Source: Cordia subcordata (lineage: Eukaryota > Streptophyta > Magnoliopsida > Boraginales > Cordiaceae). From it: a stretch of DNA of 64,000 bases. The stretch is from positions 3,224,001 through 3,288,000 of the forward strand of contig JAPTOF010000017.1 of assembly GCA_028554755.1 (NCBI GenBank), in the 5' to 3' direction. A program made the translations under genes and the position numbers. Below the pieces are notes generated by a model. It was given only the letters and a program-made list of their open reading frames with translations, had not been told where the DNA came from and did not search any database. How positions within the stretch are numbered: the first letter of the stretch is position 1; each line of letters starts with the position of its first letter. Below are positions 1 through 12,900 of the stretch, piece after piece.

Positions 1-125
1 TCAATTTAACGTGTCGGAGAGTTGTGTCTTTTCTTGAAGTGTTGGACACTTTTGGGGTGGAGTGTCCCATGTCGTGTTCCACGAACACAAACACTTACCC
101 CACAATTGAAGAGTTAGAGTAACAT
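1..125. other. unassigned sequence left of the copia homology
   Basis: This stretch repeats variants of a gtgttggacac word on both strands but gives no coding match. It could be the copia interior too decayed to read, or an unrelated repeat into which the element was joined. Recognisable copia coding begins near base 160. Confidence 0.3.
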
Positions 126-159
126 AGGTTGCAAGTATACTTAAATACCTGCATCTACA

Positions 160-2900
160 ATTATTTGGCATCAAAGACTAGGAGACCCAGCCAAGAAAGT
201 TACTGAAATACCTTCCTCTTTGCTAAATGTAAATTTTGGCCTAATTTGACTGCTTGTAATTCTTGTGCTATATCTCAATTGTCATCTGGTACTACTTCAA
301 TACCATCTCAACTTGTTTATAATGATGTATAGGACCCTCCCCTTTGGCTTCATGCATGAGATATAGATATAGCATTCTATTCCTTGATGATTTTACAAGA
401 TATACCTGGTTATGTCCTCTGAAAAAGGCTTCTAAGGCTTACTCAGCTTTTCTAAGTTTCAATACTCTAGTTAATACTCCATTCAACACTAAATTTAAGT
501 GTTGAGAACAGATAATGGAACTGAATATGTCCATTCAGTGTATTCCTTCAATCTTTGGAGTCATGCTCCTACACAACAAAATGACAAAGTGGAGAGAAAA
601 CATAGGTATTTTGTTGAAACAGCCCAGGCCCTTACTCGTAAAGCTAATCTTCCACCTCATCTATGGTTAGAATCTATTGCAGCTGCTAATTACTTGATCA
701 ACAGCCTACCTACTCCTATCCTATGCAACAATCTCCTTATGAAGCTCTTTATAATCAACAGCCAGACTATTCATCACTCAAAGTTTATGGATTATCTTTC
801 TCACCCCTGGGCTCAGGCCATACTCCAAACGTAAGCCGTCACCTAGGTCCATTCCTCTCATTGGCTACAGCCATACAACTAAGGGGTGCAAATGCTTGGA
901 TCATAACTCTTAGAGTATCCTTATCTAGACATGTTCAATTTGTGGAACAAGTCTTCCCATTTGCCTCCTCCTCAACCTCTAGTGTCTCTTTTACTTCAAT
1001 CCATGGGTTTTTTTCCAACTTCTCACACTAGTATTCTTGTCCCTTCACCATCATCTTTGAATTCTTCTCTGTCATCCTGCATTCCCATTATAACTTTTCC
1101 CTCTACTGCCACATCTGCATATATTCCCACCACTTCTCCTGCTTCTTCATCTCCAACGCCTATTCCAAATTCTTGGAAGGTCAGAAAACACCCAGTCCTC
1201 TGCTTCTAGTGACTCTGCTTAACATACTTCTGTCTCTAGTCAGTTCTGGCCATGATTCATTACCTCAGTCTTTTCCCATTTTTGAATCTTCATCTTCATC
1301 TTCTTCCTCTTCTAGTGAACCACCTACTTCTGGGCATCCTATGTTCTCCAGATCTAAAACAGGAAGTCTTATACCTCCTCTTCACAATCTTCATTCTGTT
1401 GTCACTACTCCACCTACTACTGAACCATCAACTTCTAAGTAAGCTGCCACCTCAGCCTATTGGATCAGGCTATGAGAGAAGAATATGATGCACTTATCAA
1501 ACAACTGACTTGTTCTTTGGTTCCCCTGCCCCCCTTCCAGAAATCCTATTGGTTGCATGTAGGTTTTCAAAATCAATCATAATGCATATGGTTCCTATCA
1601 ATATATAAGCCCAGGTTAGTAGCAAAGAGCTTTCATCAACAGGAAGGCATAGATTACAATAACACATATAGTGGTTAAACCTCAGACGATAAGAATAGTT
1701 CTCAGTCCTGCTATTACTAATCGCTGGCCTTTGAGATAATTGGATGTCTCTAATGCCTTTCTTCATGGCTATCACAAAGAGAAGGTTTACATGGTCCAAC
1801 CCCAAGGCTTTGAGAATCCTGCTCATCCAGATTATGTTGTAAACTAAATAAGCCCTTGTGTGGACTTAAGCAAGCTCCAAGAGCTTGGTATCGGATGCTC
1901 TATAGCTTCCTCCAAAGTCGTCGCTCTCTTTGCGTTGTGTCAAACTTCTTTGTTCATCCTCAAGACACCTACTTCCATTACTATTATTTTGGTATATGGG
2001 ATGATTTGATCATCACAGGGACTTCATCTCACATCAATGCTCTTATCTCAGGTATGATCACTCAATTTGCCAAGAAAGATCCAGGACCTAGGACCTATTT
2101 CTTAGGTATTGAGGTGTGCCCATCTCCAGAAGGGATTCTATTGCATCAACCAAATATGCCTTGGAATTATTACGTAAGGCAAGAATGGCAGTGTGTCATC
2201 CCTCAGAAATTCCTACTATGGCCAAGCAATTGAATCCCGAAGATCACATTCCTTACTCCGATGGTTCCATTCAGGAGTTTGGTTGGAGCCATACAGTATC
2301 TAACTATAACAAGGCCTGATCTTCAATATGCTGTCGACAGTGTATGCCAACATATGCCTGCTCCTACACAGCTGCACTATTTTGCTCTTAAAAGCTTCTC
2401 ACATATGCCAAAGGCACCTACTCTTAGGGTTTGATATTCAGTCCAGGATCACTTCATCTGCCAGCCTTTTCTGACTCAGATTGGGCAAGTGATCCAAAGG
2501 ACAGAAAGTCCACTTCAAGCTATTGTCTCTTCCTCGGTCCAAATTTGATCTCTTGGACCTCCAAAAAGCAACCCACTGTGACTAGACCTTCAGCAGAAGT
2601 AGAATATAGGCCTATGGCATTTACAACTACCGAGTTAAAATGCGTCACATATATTCTCAGGGATCTAGGTGTTTCCATGCCTACTCTTGCTCTGCATTGT
2701 GATAATATCTCAACTCTAGCATTGGCAAACAACCCTGTTTCCCATGGTATAATAAAACACATTGAAGTTGATTATCACTTCATAAGAGAGGTGTTGTCTA
2801 AGCATTTACAAGTTGCATAGGTTCCTACTGAAGACCAAACTGCAGACTTACTAAAAAAGCATCTTTCCGAGCCTACCTTTCTCTACTTAAAATCCGAGCT
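160..2900 (+). pseudogene. copia integrase / reverse transcriptase / RNase H remnant
   Basis: Remains of a copia polyprotein. The GAG-pre-integrase motif (HQRLGDPA, near 171-195) is followed by a CxxC pair near 255-270. The integrase core is read at 499-834, with the second Asp in RTDNGTEY and the Glu in VERKHR. RT pieces include [10 protein letters not shown] (from about 1738), CGLKQAPRAWY (from 1856) and TRPDLQYAV (from about 2313). The copia YVDD box reads IWDD near 1995, so the active site is altered. The RNase H segment is at 2431-2820 (SDWASDPKDRKS, then HCDN and KHIEVDYHF). Several frameshifts and stops separate the pieces. No function is expected. Confidence 0.85.
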
Positions 2901-2904
2901 GGGC

Positions 2905-3095
2905 TGATAAGATATAGAGTAGGCTACTATGATTTGCAGTCACAGCTCAGTGACATTAGCTTTTGTATCAGTTAGTTTAGTTAGTTAGTTAATAAGCTGA
3001 CAGCTCTTCAAGGCAGTTAATCGCCTCTACGAAATATTAAGCATAATCGAATATCAATGAGAATCAGATATTTTTCTCTGAAATTCTCTCTCTCA
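2905..3095 (+). repeat. 3' LTR of Copia-A
   Basis: It starts TGATAAG directly after the CGAGCTGGGC purine-rich tract and ends in a CTCTCTCA-like pyrimidine tract, the same layout as the Copia-B LTR (TGATAAG ... CTCTCTAGTTTTCA). The bodies of the two LTRs do not align well, so these are different families. The right end is approximate. Confidence 0.6.
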
Positions 3096-3301
3096 AATTC
3101 TTTTTAAGAGCAATACCAGATAAACATGATTAAATGCAGAAGTATTCCAAATAGCATTGCACACATTTAAATACTAAACATTAGCTCACAGGATATGATG
3201 AACATGATACTTGAGGGAAAGAAACAGAAAAAACACTCCAAACTGTGTATTCACATATACTCTCTCTGGAATTACTCTTCACCATATAGCAAACTTTGTA
3301 C

Positions 3302-6300
3302 CTTTCTTCTGGAGATTGTCTTTGTTAATTGTGCAGAGACACCAAAATCTGCAACCTATATCAAAAGTCAAAAAGATTAATGAAAGATTTAAGAAAGAAA
3401 ACTACAAAAATACTCCATTTAACTCCAATTCAGTGATTACTTTCTCTCCTGAGACGGAAATAGCATGATAAATTTATACATCTGAGAACATACCTTAACA
3501 TCACCATTCTCTGCCAGCAAAATGTTTGCCGCTGAAAAAGAAACCAAGAGAAATTAAACAACATTACTGTCACTTCATGAACACGAAAAATTGAAATAGA
3601 GTCAGAATCTGAATATCATAATGAAAACTGCCAAGACAGACAAGTGTTTTTCGATATTCATCCAGAACAACAGTAACCTGAACAGATCTTCAGTTCATTA
3701 CTGCTCTGTCAAGAAGAGCTATCCAAAGGAACTGGATTGATTGAGATATCTAGAAGAGTGGTTGTTTGACCAAAAAAAAAAAAGAGTGGCTGAAAGTGGA
3801 TCATACATGTGACACCAAATGAGACTACATGTGAAACAGAAAACCAAAGAAGTGATAGACAAACCTTTAATATCTCTATGAATCTTCCCTTCATTATGAA
3901 GATATTCAATTGCATGAAGCAGGTCACGCAATATACAAGCTATAGACATTTCATCCAGCGGCTGATTAGGTTGAATCTGTAGCATTAATGTATATGTAAG
4001 CTTCTGGAAAGAATAGCCTCTTTGAAAGAAGTATGCAATTCGAAAGCAAAAATACGATCCCATTTGGATTTGGAAGTAAGGCATACGGGAGATACAGCTT
4101 CAAATTACGAAGAAAAAAGTGGTACTAAATCTTAAGACTATTATCAGATCATGCATAGCATGATTATCAGCAAGGATCTTTTAATCAAATAGAGCTCTTT
4201 TTCTTTTATATTATCTTAAGATAGAGATAGCCCCTTGACAAGCGAAAAGGATGATACACTGTTTGTTCAAAATGTCAAAGACCGTAGTTTGATCAATCAA
4301 GTTTTCTTTTGCGACCTAGCTTAAACCTTTAAATACTTAAGGTAAGTGCTTAAAGGAATATTTTCCTCCAGCCAAAAGTGTCCACATACTGAAATTCTAT
4401 TCACAACTCATAAACAATTATTAAAAACTCGGACTGCAGGAAGACTTGGATAAGGGAAGCAGAGCAGGTTAGCTAAGAAGGCCCCACAGAGAATCATAGA
4501 TATTATAATAATCATGCCACTTACATTTCCCAAATTCCCTTGACTACTGGATTGCAAGTGTAGAAGTCATTGTAGAATGCTCAAAAAGGGTAGTAATTGT
4601 TGCAAAGTGTTTTGGACCTCTTCCCATTATAACTTAAAACAGGCAGAGCCTCTAGAAGGCACTTGTACACAGACATCAATAATTTTGTGGATGTAAGGTC
4701 TTCATCTGCTTTTTATGATTTTTGAGTCACAATTTCACTCATGAAAAGGAGAATCAGACAAAATAAACTCCCAAGATTGTCTGTTAATGTTCCTGATATT
4801 AATCTTACCTAAGAGAGTAGAGACTACTCATCACTAACACTTCATCTAAAACAGAGAGAATTGATAAATAGGAGGTCAAAATAGTATAAAAGATCTGAGA
4901 TTGTGACCCACTAGATCAGCAACAGAGCCACCAGCCATGTATTCCATTATTATCCACAGCTTAGTTTGGTGGAGAAATGATCCATAGTACTCTGTGATAT
5001 ATTGGGATCGGCATTGTGACAGAACAGCAATTTCCTGAGAGAAAATTCTAGAAATAAAAAAACCCATTCATTTATCTTCAAAGTTACAAAACCAAAGTAA
5101 AAAACATTTAGGAGATACCTGTTGAATGTCCTCAACCTCATCTTCTCTGTGCAAGATAAATTCCAAAACATTTTAGAAAAACTCATAAGACAATAAAAGA
5201 TACAACACAAAGAAGAGGGAGGGAAGGGGGGCATATCACAAGCTGAAAAGGAGTGAGGCTTTACTTCACAAAGAACAAGGACGATCCAGCATAAGAAAAA
5301 GAGAAGAATGGAGCAGAATAAATAGGGAGACATGGGGGGTCTTCCCTGATCTTCCTCTAATAGGAACAAAAGAAAAATTATACATGAAAATAAAGCAGAG
5401 GGCAATATCTACACATATCTCCATTAATCCAGTTTGCACATGCATCCAGATAATTGCTATTGATATTAAAACCACCTAACACCACCTCCATCGATTTCAT
5501 CAATACTCAGGAAGATAAAAACATCCATCGAACCAGAATGTTAAACGTTTCAGTAAATAAAGTACTGCCATCTTCATTTCCTAGGAGCAGGCAGTACAAC
5601 CATTGCTAAACCACTATTAATATTCCACACCCATAATCAACTAATATTAGAAGTGTAACTGTGAGGACCTGGAAAGTCACAAAGTTAAGCTCTCAAAGCC
5701 ACTTTGCACTATATCAACATCAATGAGAGCTAAATGGCCCATCAAGAAAGTTCACAATGGTTTTAAGCAATTTTGACGATTGAAGTTCATCCCCAAGATT
5801 ATCATACATAGTGTCTTCAAGTCCACCGCAAAAATTGAAAAGCGTTCAATTACAAACAGATGGCCGCTATCAGGTCAACTACATATATACCTGGGATCTA
5901 AAAGGCATCAGGCTGCATAACTAGGTCCTAACAGTGGTCATGATAGTTCATCACAGTCCAACTCAAAAATTTTACCAACTCAAGAATCTAAGGTTCCATT
6001 TAGTTTGCAATAATGGCCTTAATAAAATTGGTCCTTCCACCATCCTAATCTTTAGTTTGGTATTACAAGTTGAAGTTGGAAAACTCATTTCATGGAAAAG
6101 GCCTTTCCAAGAAAATGTTGGTGAAAGCATTCCTTACCTCAAACCTTGAGCTTTCCAACATGAAATGGAAAACATAAAAAATAATCTATTCCCCATCTGT
6201 GCTCTCACAAATTATCAATACTTTTTGCTTCAGCTCAAACCATCTCAAACCTTTTAATTTGTCTCTTGCAACTTATGCAAAATATAGACTAATTTTAGGA

Positions 6301-9300
6301 AATATTTTAAAACAATAAACTTATATATGTTATAATATTTGGACCGAATAGTTGTTATTGCCCTCTTGACACTATTTTAAAATTTTCTTCTTGATCAACT
6401 AATAATCTTTTTTTATTACATTGCATATAAATGATATAGTAAGAAATCCCATGATATTTTTTGTAAAATCCAAAGCCAAGAAATTATATTTGAGTTGAAA
6501 CTTTAATATTTGAATAGTCTATTAATTCTCCAAAACTTTCAAGTTGCATGAAAGAAAAAACAAATAGATAAATAAATGTCATGCATAAAATTAAATTTGT
6601 GCTAAATTAATGAACAGGGGCATTTTAGCCTATTGGATTGATTTTTATTCCATTCTAACTTGTTATATAGTTCGACCCAACAAAAGAACTGAAATAGGCA
6701 GCCCATTCCGACTTTTTTACAATTATAACCAAACATAGAAAATAAATAAATAAGTATTTGAAGAGCATTACGGGATGAACTATATTCTGTCTATGACCTT
6801 TCCTTTTCAATCCATTCCAACATATCAAACAGGCCACAATAGTTTAACCAAGGTCCATTTGGACTGACATTTTTTTTTACGGAAAAACATTTTTTCCTTA
6901 AAACATAAAATTTAAAAAATTTAAAAAAAAAAAACTCAATAAGTATTAGAAATAGTTTTCAGGAAAAAAAAAGTTAAAATTCTTTAGAAAAGGGCTCAAT
7001 TTCAGTTTTTCCCCAGAAGACAGAAAATTGAACTTCTCAAAAAAGAACTTTTTTCAAAAGTTACACTAAAATGCTCTTTGGAAAAACCAATTCAAAAAAG
7101 CCATGAGGCCACTTCAGGTAAGATTTCCTAGAACGATGACCTATATAGTTCTGAAGTTTTGCAATACAACTCTCAGTTATCACAAATTTGTCTTACCTAG
7201 CAAGAAAAATTAATTTTCTATACTATCAATCTACATGCTACATATTTGTATCATGATATTGGAAAAGAGTAAACTGTTGAAAATGATCAGCGGATAGTAC
7301 ACATGTAATCTTGTTTATAAATTTGTCCATACCAAGGCCACAATGGAAAATTGATACTCCTTGTACTTGATACTAGTTCTTTTTGCCAAATTTGATTCTT
7401 AACACATAACTTATTTGAGATGTAACTGTGCCCAACATCGCAACTAGGCTCTCTCTAGACATTAATCCACACAATGCTTAAAGTTTTATTTCCAGATAAT
7501 CAAATGCCATGCATGAACATCTTCATAAATTATCTATATCATCAAAGATGTACACAAGAAGCTCCACACAGTCGCTTTACCTAGAGTTCATAAATCACAA
7601 TCATGCCCTCCGACAATGATATACCTTAGCCTCAAAACGTCAGTAGTTAATTCACTTCCCAAAAGCTTAACCATGGCAATTCTCAGGCATAAAAGCTAAA
7701 ATCAGTTATATGAACTTCCAACCATGTTCAACGAGCATTTCGGGGCAATTGTAATCATACTACATACTAGCCAAACTATTATGAGTTAGGAAACTTCCAG
7801 GCCAAAAGAAAATTCCATTGGAATCCAACTAGCATGCTCTTGCTGGAAACCCACTGTGCAAACAAGGATGACGATTTGCCATCATCTCAAGAACCCTTAA
7901 TTGCACATATTACTTTCGAATGGCCCAACTAATTAATCAAGAAACAGATGATACAGAGCCACAATATGTCATGAAACTTATGAAGATCACAAGGAGACAT
8001 AAATTCACATGTAGTTTAGCTCAAAACATTAATATAATATGCACAAAGAAAGTTGTTGGAATTCTATAACTCTGCTGGGGGCAAATACACTAGCATATTG
8101 TCCTTTTAAGTATGATAAGCCTCATATAGTTTAATATTTTAAATGGTGAAAGCTCTTCACTGCCCATCTTAATCTCATATGGAATATCATTACCTAGGAA
8201 CTTATATTATTAACTGCATAATACATATCATCATGTTAATATAGGGACATCATAAAGTAGTTGTCTGATAGACACACATGAGACAATTGCTGATGAGAGG
8301 AAAGAATGAAGGAATTTTTAAGAGTCAAAGGTTGCTTGATAATGCAGATAAAAGATCTACAACCAATATATAAAGTAATTTGCACCACGTATCAGAACTT
8401 CACTGCTTTCAATTTTTCACTTTTTCACTTTTTCTTTCTTTTGAAATATATTCATACTATTGCTTCCTACAAGTGACTTATTTTCATTGGGCAGGTAATC
8501 GTCATGATCTGTAATGTGCCAATTCCCTATAAGTAGAAATCCTACCCCATTATAATAAAGTATGCACAAAAAAGATGAAGGAACCCAAACCAATGAATGA
8601 ACATATTCTCACACTAGTCTCAAATTCTAAGTACCATTAACCCAACAAAATACCTTTGAGGGCTTGAACGACTCCTATTGAATGTTTCTGGAAAAGCAAT
8701 TACCCATCAGGCTTGCAGTGTGCATACTCAAATAACCAAGTAAACAAGAAAGACAATGCACATCCTCTATGGTAACTATGATGTATATGCTATTGGAGAA
8801 AACATATTCGGCATCTCCGTTATGCCAATAGGCAATATAGCCGCCAGATGCTTATTTGAGATACAATTCGACCAAGAAGATTCAACTCTATCTAAAATCA
8901 CTTAAAACTTTATATTCCTGAAGTCCTATTTACGTTGTCTGGTTCATGGTCACCATGCGAATTTAAAAAAACTGACTTTTGGATGTTAATAAGAAACCCA
9001 TCCTTCACTCTACATCCTTCACTCTAGTTTTAGTGTAGAACTTAGGCGGGAAAGAGCAATGATTTTGGCAATCACACTAACATGAAATATAGAAAGTAAG
9101 ACCAAAAAAAAATATATATATATATATATATATCTTATATAATAAAGGATTATACTCACGATTCTTCAAGATCAATGACTTTAATAGCAACCTCTTTGTT
9201 CAGATCCTTATCAAACCTGCAATTCAACCATAGAATTCTAGATCAGTTTTTTGACACCGATTTGATAGATTAGTTTATGCATGAACACAGTAAACTAATA

Positions 9301-9893
9301 GAAATTATAAACAAAATTGATTAGGTAAAAATGTTACGGATAAGGGAAATGAAATTTCCACATGAAATATTTCTCTCACACAACTTGAGAAACCTTATTC
9401 TAAAAGTAATTATTTTCACTACTAGGATCTTCAAATCACACAGATAAAGGAACAGATGGCAGTGGCTAGATACAGAAGTTGCCTACAGAGAAGGGGCTGC
9501 ACAGGAATGCAAAAATCACCAAGCAATAAAGTTCATCCATAGATGTCTAGCAATATATAGTTGAACACAAAAAGAAACATTGTAAAATGTTCCCCCATCC
9601 ACACCCACACCCCAGGAGAAGGGGGAGGGGGGAGTGGAGAGAGAGAGAAAGAGAGAGAACATTTAATCAAGAGAATTTTCCATCTTTGGCTCTAATCCGA
9701 GGTACTCATTCAACCAATTTTCTCAAGGACAGTCATTATAGCATATATCTAGGTATTTCTACTGAAAAAGTGTGGATGCAAGGGTTCTGTTACAGCTCTA
9801 AATCTATTACATTAAGACTCAATAGGATACAAAATGGAAAACAGAAAAATTAATGCACCCAATCATAAAGATATCCCTTTAACCCATGAAAAC

Positions 9894-9934
<41 letters not shown>

Positions 9935-12900
9935 AAGTTTCTTTTTATTCTCTTATGTAAGGCAGTTACAAGTGCAGTATTTATAGCTGATAGTCAGCCA
10001 CCAAATCTAACTAACACTCTGGTATACAGCTGTACTTATTACTACAGTAGTACACTTTCAAAACCTATAACAACTATTACATAGCTTTTCCCTTATCAGC
10101 CCCCCTCAAGCTAATATTTGGTTGATGCCAAAGGAAGCTTGCCCTTTAGGTAGTTGAACTGATCTTGAGATAGAGACTTTGTAAACAAGTCTGCAACCTA
10201 GTCTTTAGATTGAAGATGGGCTAGCTGAATGGCTTTTGAAACCAGTTGTTCCCTGACAAAGTGGTAATCTATCTCAATATATTTACTTCTAGCATCAAAA
10301 AATAAGATTAAAAGCCAATGCCATAGCTGAGTGTTGTCACAATGCAAGACAGGAACAGGGATTGGGATAGACAAGGCTAGAAACAGGAAGGACAGCCACT
10401 TGATTTCTATAGTTGAGTGTGCCATGGCTCTATATTCTGCCTCAGGATATGACCTGGCCACTGTTGGCTGCTTTTTAGAGCACCAAGACACCAAATTAGG
10501 ACCTAAGTAGATAGCATAGCCTGAGATGGATTCTGTCCGTGACACCTGTGGCCCAATATGAGTCTGTGAGGGCATGAATTTGAAGTGGACCTGACTGTGT
10601 CAATGTCCTCTTAAGTGTAGCATAATCTGCACAGGTAGGTGAGTGCACATGCTGACAGACAGCATTGATGGCAAATTGAAGATCTGGTCTAGTGACTGAG
10701 AGATACTGCAGGGCTTCAACTATACTCCTGTAATGATGAGGGTCGGCATAGGGTGTTTTATCATGCACTGCTTTTGTAGTTTTGGCCCAAAATGGTGTTA
10801 CTACTGTAGTACAATCAGTGAGTCCTGCTCTTTGCAGCAAGTTAGTGGCATACTTAGTTTGATGGACTAAAATTCCAGTAGATGAAGTTTTAACTTCTAA
10901 GCCCAGGAAATATGATAACTGTCCCAAGTCCTTCATTGCAAACTGTGTACCCGTGGACTAAATGAGAGTACTGATGTAGGACAGGCAACTGCCAGTTACT
11001 ATTATATAATCCACATAAACTAAAACTAGAGTAAAATCTTAGAGTGGTGGATGAACAAAGAAGCATTTGCAGTGATCGACTTAAACCCCTGACTTTTAGT
11101 GGATAGGAATATAGAAGCTGATACCAGGCTCTAGGGGCTTGTTTAAGCCCATTGAGTGACTTCCTGAGTTTGCAGACATGTTGTGGGAAGCTGGTATTCA
11201 GAAAACCTTGAGGTTGGGTCACAAAAACCTCCTCTTCCAAACTACCATGCAAGAAAGCACTAGAAACATCTAGTTGTTTCAGTTTCCATTTGAAATGCAA
11301 GGCTAGACAAAGCACTACCCTAATTGATTGGTTTTTGACAACTGGACTAAATGTTTCTTCATAATCAATTCCATGTTCTTGTGAGTATCCCTTAGCCACT
11401 AACGTAGCCTTATATCTTGCAATAAAGCCATCAGCATTTTTCTTAATCTTGAATACCCATTTAGACCCTATAGGTTGCCTGCCTTCAGGTAAAGTGACAA
11501 GTTCCCAGGTTTCTTGAGACATTAGTGCTTGATACTCCTCAGTCATTGCAGTAACCCAACATTGATACTTAGCTGCCCCTTTATAGGAAGTAGGTTCATG
11601 AGTAGTAGGGTGGTAATGAGAGTGTTTAATGGATACAAAGGAGGTGCAAGGCAACCAGTCTTAGACCTGATCAGCATTGGATGTCCTGACTGAGATACAA
11701 GACTGGAAAAGGATTCAGAAGATGCTGGTTATGACTACAAAGTGGAAGGAGACTCAATAAGAGGAAGAGAGGACATGAGGTGACTCCAAATGTGTGGATG
11801 AGTTAGACTCTGTATGTGAAGGAAGACTAGGAGTATGAGACAGTACAGGAGGTGGCTGTGAAGCTGATTGTTGGGATGAGGAAGAAGAATATGAGGCAAT
11901 AATCATCTGAGGAGTTATATGTGAACTAGAAAATGGAGTGAATGTAGATGGAGGAAATACTAGAATGATAAGCTGTGGATGATCAGACCTCTCTATAAGT
12001 GAATCATTTGACAGAAAAGGAGCAGAGAAATTCTCTATGGTTAGATTAGATGAGGCACCATAAGGAAACACTGTTTCTTTCAATTAGAGATGTCTAAATA
12101 TGTAGACTCTGTGAGTGGCTATATCCATACATGTGAACCCTTCATGGTGTTACAGTAGCCCAGGAAAACACAAGATGTGGACCTGAGTTGCAATTTGTGT
12201 AAGATTTATTGCACAAAATTCATTACAAAACCCCAAGTGAAAAAAAAAAGCAACTGATGAAAATCACGTAAATTGTGATAAGAAGTAACAAGAGATTGAA
12301 AACAAAGGAGAAGAGTAAAGAAATCAAGCAGATTCAGCCATGGAGATTTCAGGATCATCCTGCTCTCATACCACGAAAACTAGAGAGAGAGAGAGAGAGA
12401 GAGAGGGAAGCATCTTATTATTTTGTTATGTAAGGGAGTTACAAGTGCAGTATTTATAGTTGATAGTCAGCTACTAGATCTAACTAACTAACACTCCGGT
12501 ATACAGCTGTACTTATTACTATAGTAATACACTTTCATAACCTATAACAACTATTACATAGCTTTTCCCTTATCAACCCATATTTGCAGGGTAATGAGGC
12601 TTTTGGTAGAACTCAAACGTCAAAACACCTTGTACACCAAACACCAAATTAAATTTGGATCAAAAAACAGCTCTCATTTTGTATTATCATTTTTCCGTCT
12701 AGTATGGGACCATCTGGTCATTCTTTTATAAAAGATAAAGCCATTTTAATGATAGGTGCGTCAAATAACATATCTAAGTGTGAATTACTAGAAAGTTTAT
12801 ATGACAAATTACCAAATAGTTAGAGACAGAGACAAAGACAAAGAGACACACACACACACGCAAAGAGTTTACTCTATTAAAACTTGTGATATAGAGTGCA

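Larger units (their letters stand above)
155..3095 (+). mobile_element. Copia-A: degenerate Ty1/copia retrotransposon, 3' two-thirds
   Basis: Integrase precedes reverse transcriptase and RNase H, which is the copia order. A purine-rich stretch at 2893-2904 abuts a TGATAAG LTR start at 2905. Gag and protease are not visible; the 5' part is decayed or outside the window. The element lies in intron 7 of the minus-strand kinase gene, so it is antisense to that gene. The right boundary (3095, or about 3118) is uncertain because no target duplication could be read. Confidence 0.85.
5147..9159 (-). other. intron 2 of the kinase gene (4.0 kb)
   Basis: It lies between the exon 2 donor (C|GTGAG) and the exon 3 acceptor (ACAG). 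It is AT-rich with no coding homology. It contains a diverged MITE-like copy near 6847-7120 and, very close to the donor, an (AT)n run at 9112-9133. Nothing else was recognised. Confidence 0.7.
9887..12575 (-). mobile_element. Copia-B: internally deleted Ty1/copia retrotransposon
   Basis: LTRs lie at 9887-10098 and 12374-12575 and the element is flanked by the 5-bp duplication ACCCA (9882-9886 and 12576-12580). On the minus strand the order is LTR, primer-binding site, leader, integrase C-terminus, RT, RNase H, polypurine tract (TTGAGGGGGGC), LTR. At 2689 bp it is about half the usual copia length. Gag, protease and the integrase catalytic core are missing. It sits in intron 1 of the kinase gene on the gene's own strand. 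Confidence 0.95.

Noticed and set aside
4950..5405. 151-codon minus-strand frame overlapping exons 3 and 4
   Set aside because: It runs in other frames through introns and exons of the kinase gene; the motif-bearing, splice-consistent frame wins.
1..12575. Copia-A and Copia-B as copies of one family or two ends of one element
   Set aside because: They are in opposite orientation, their LTR bodies do not align, and kinase exons 2-7 lie between them.
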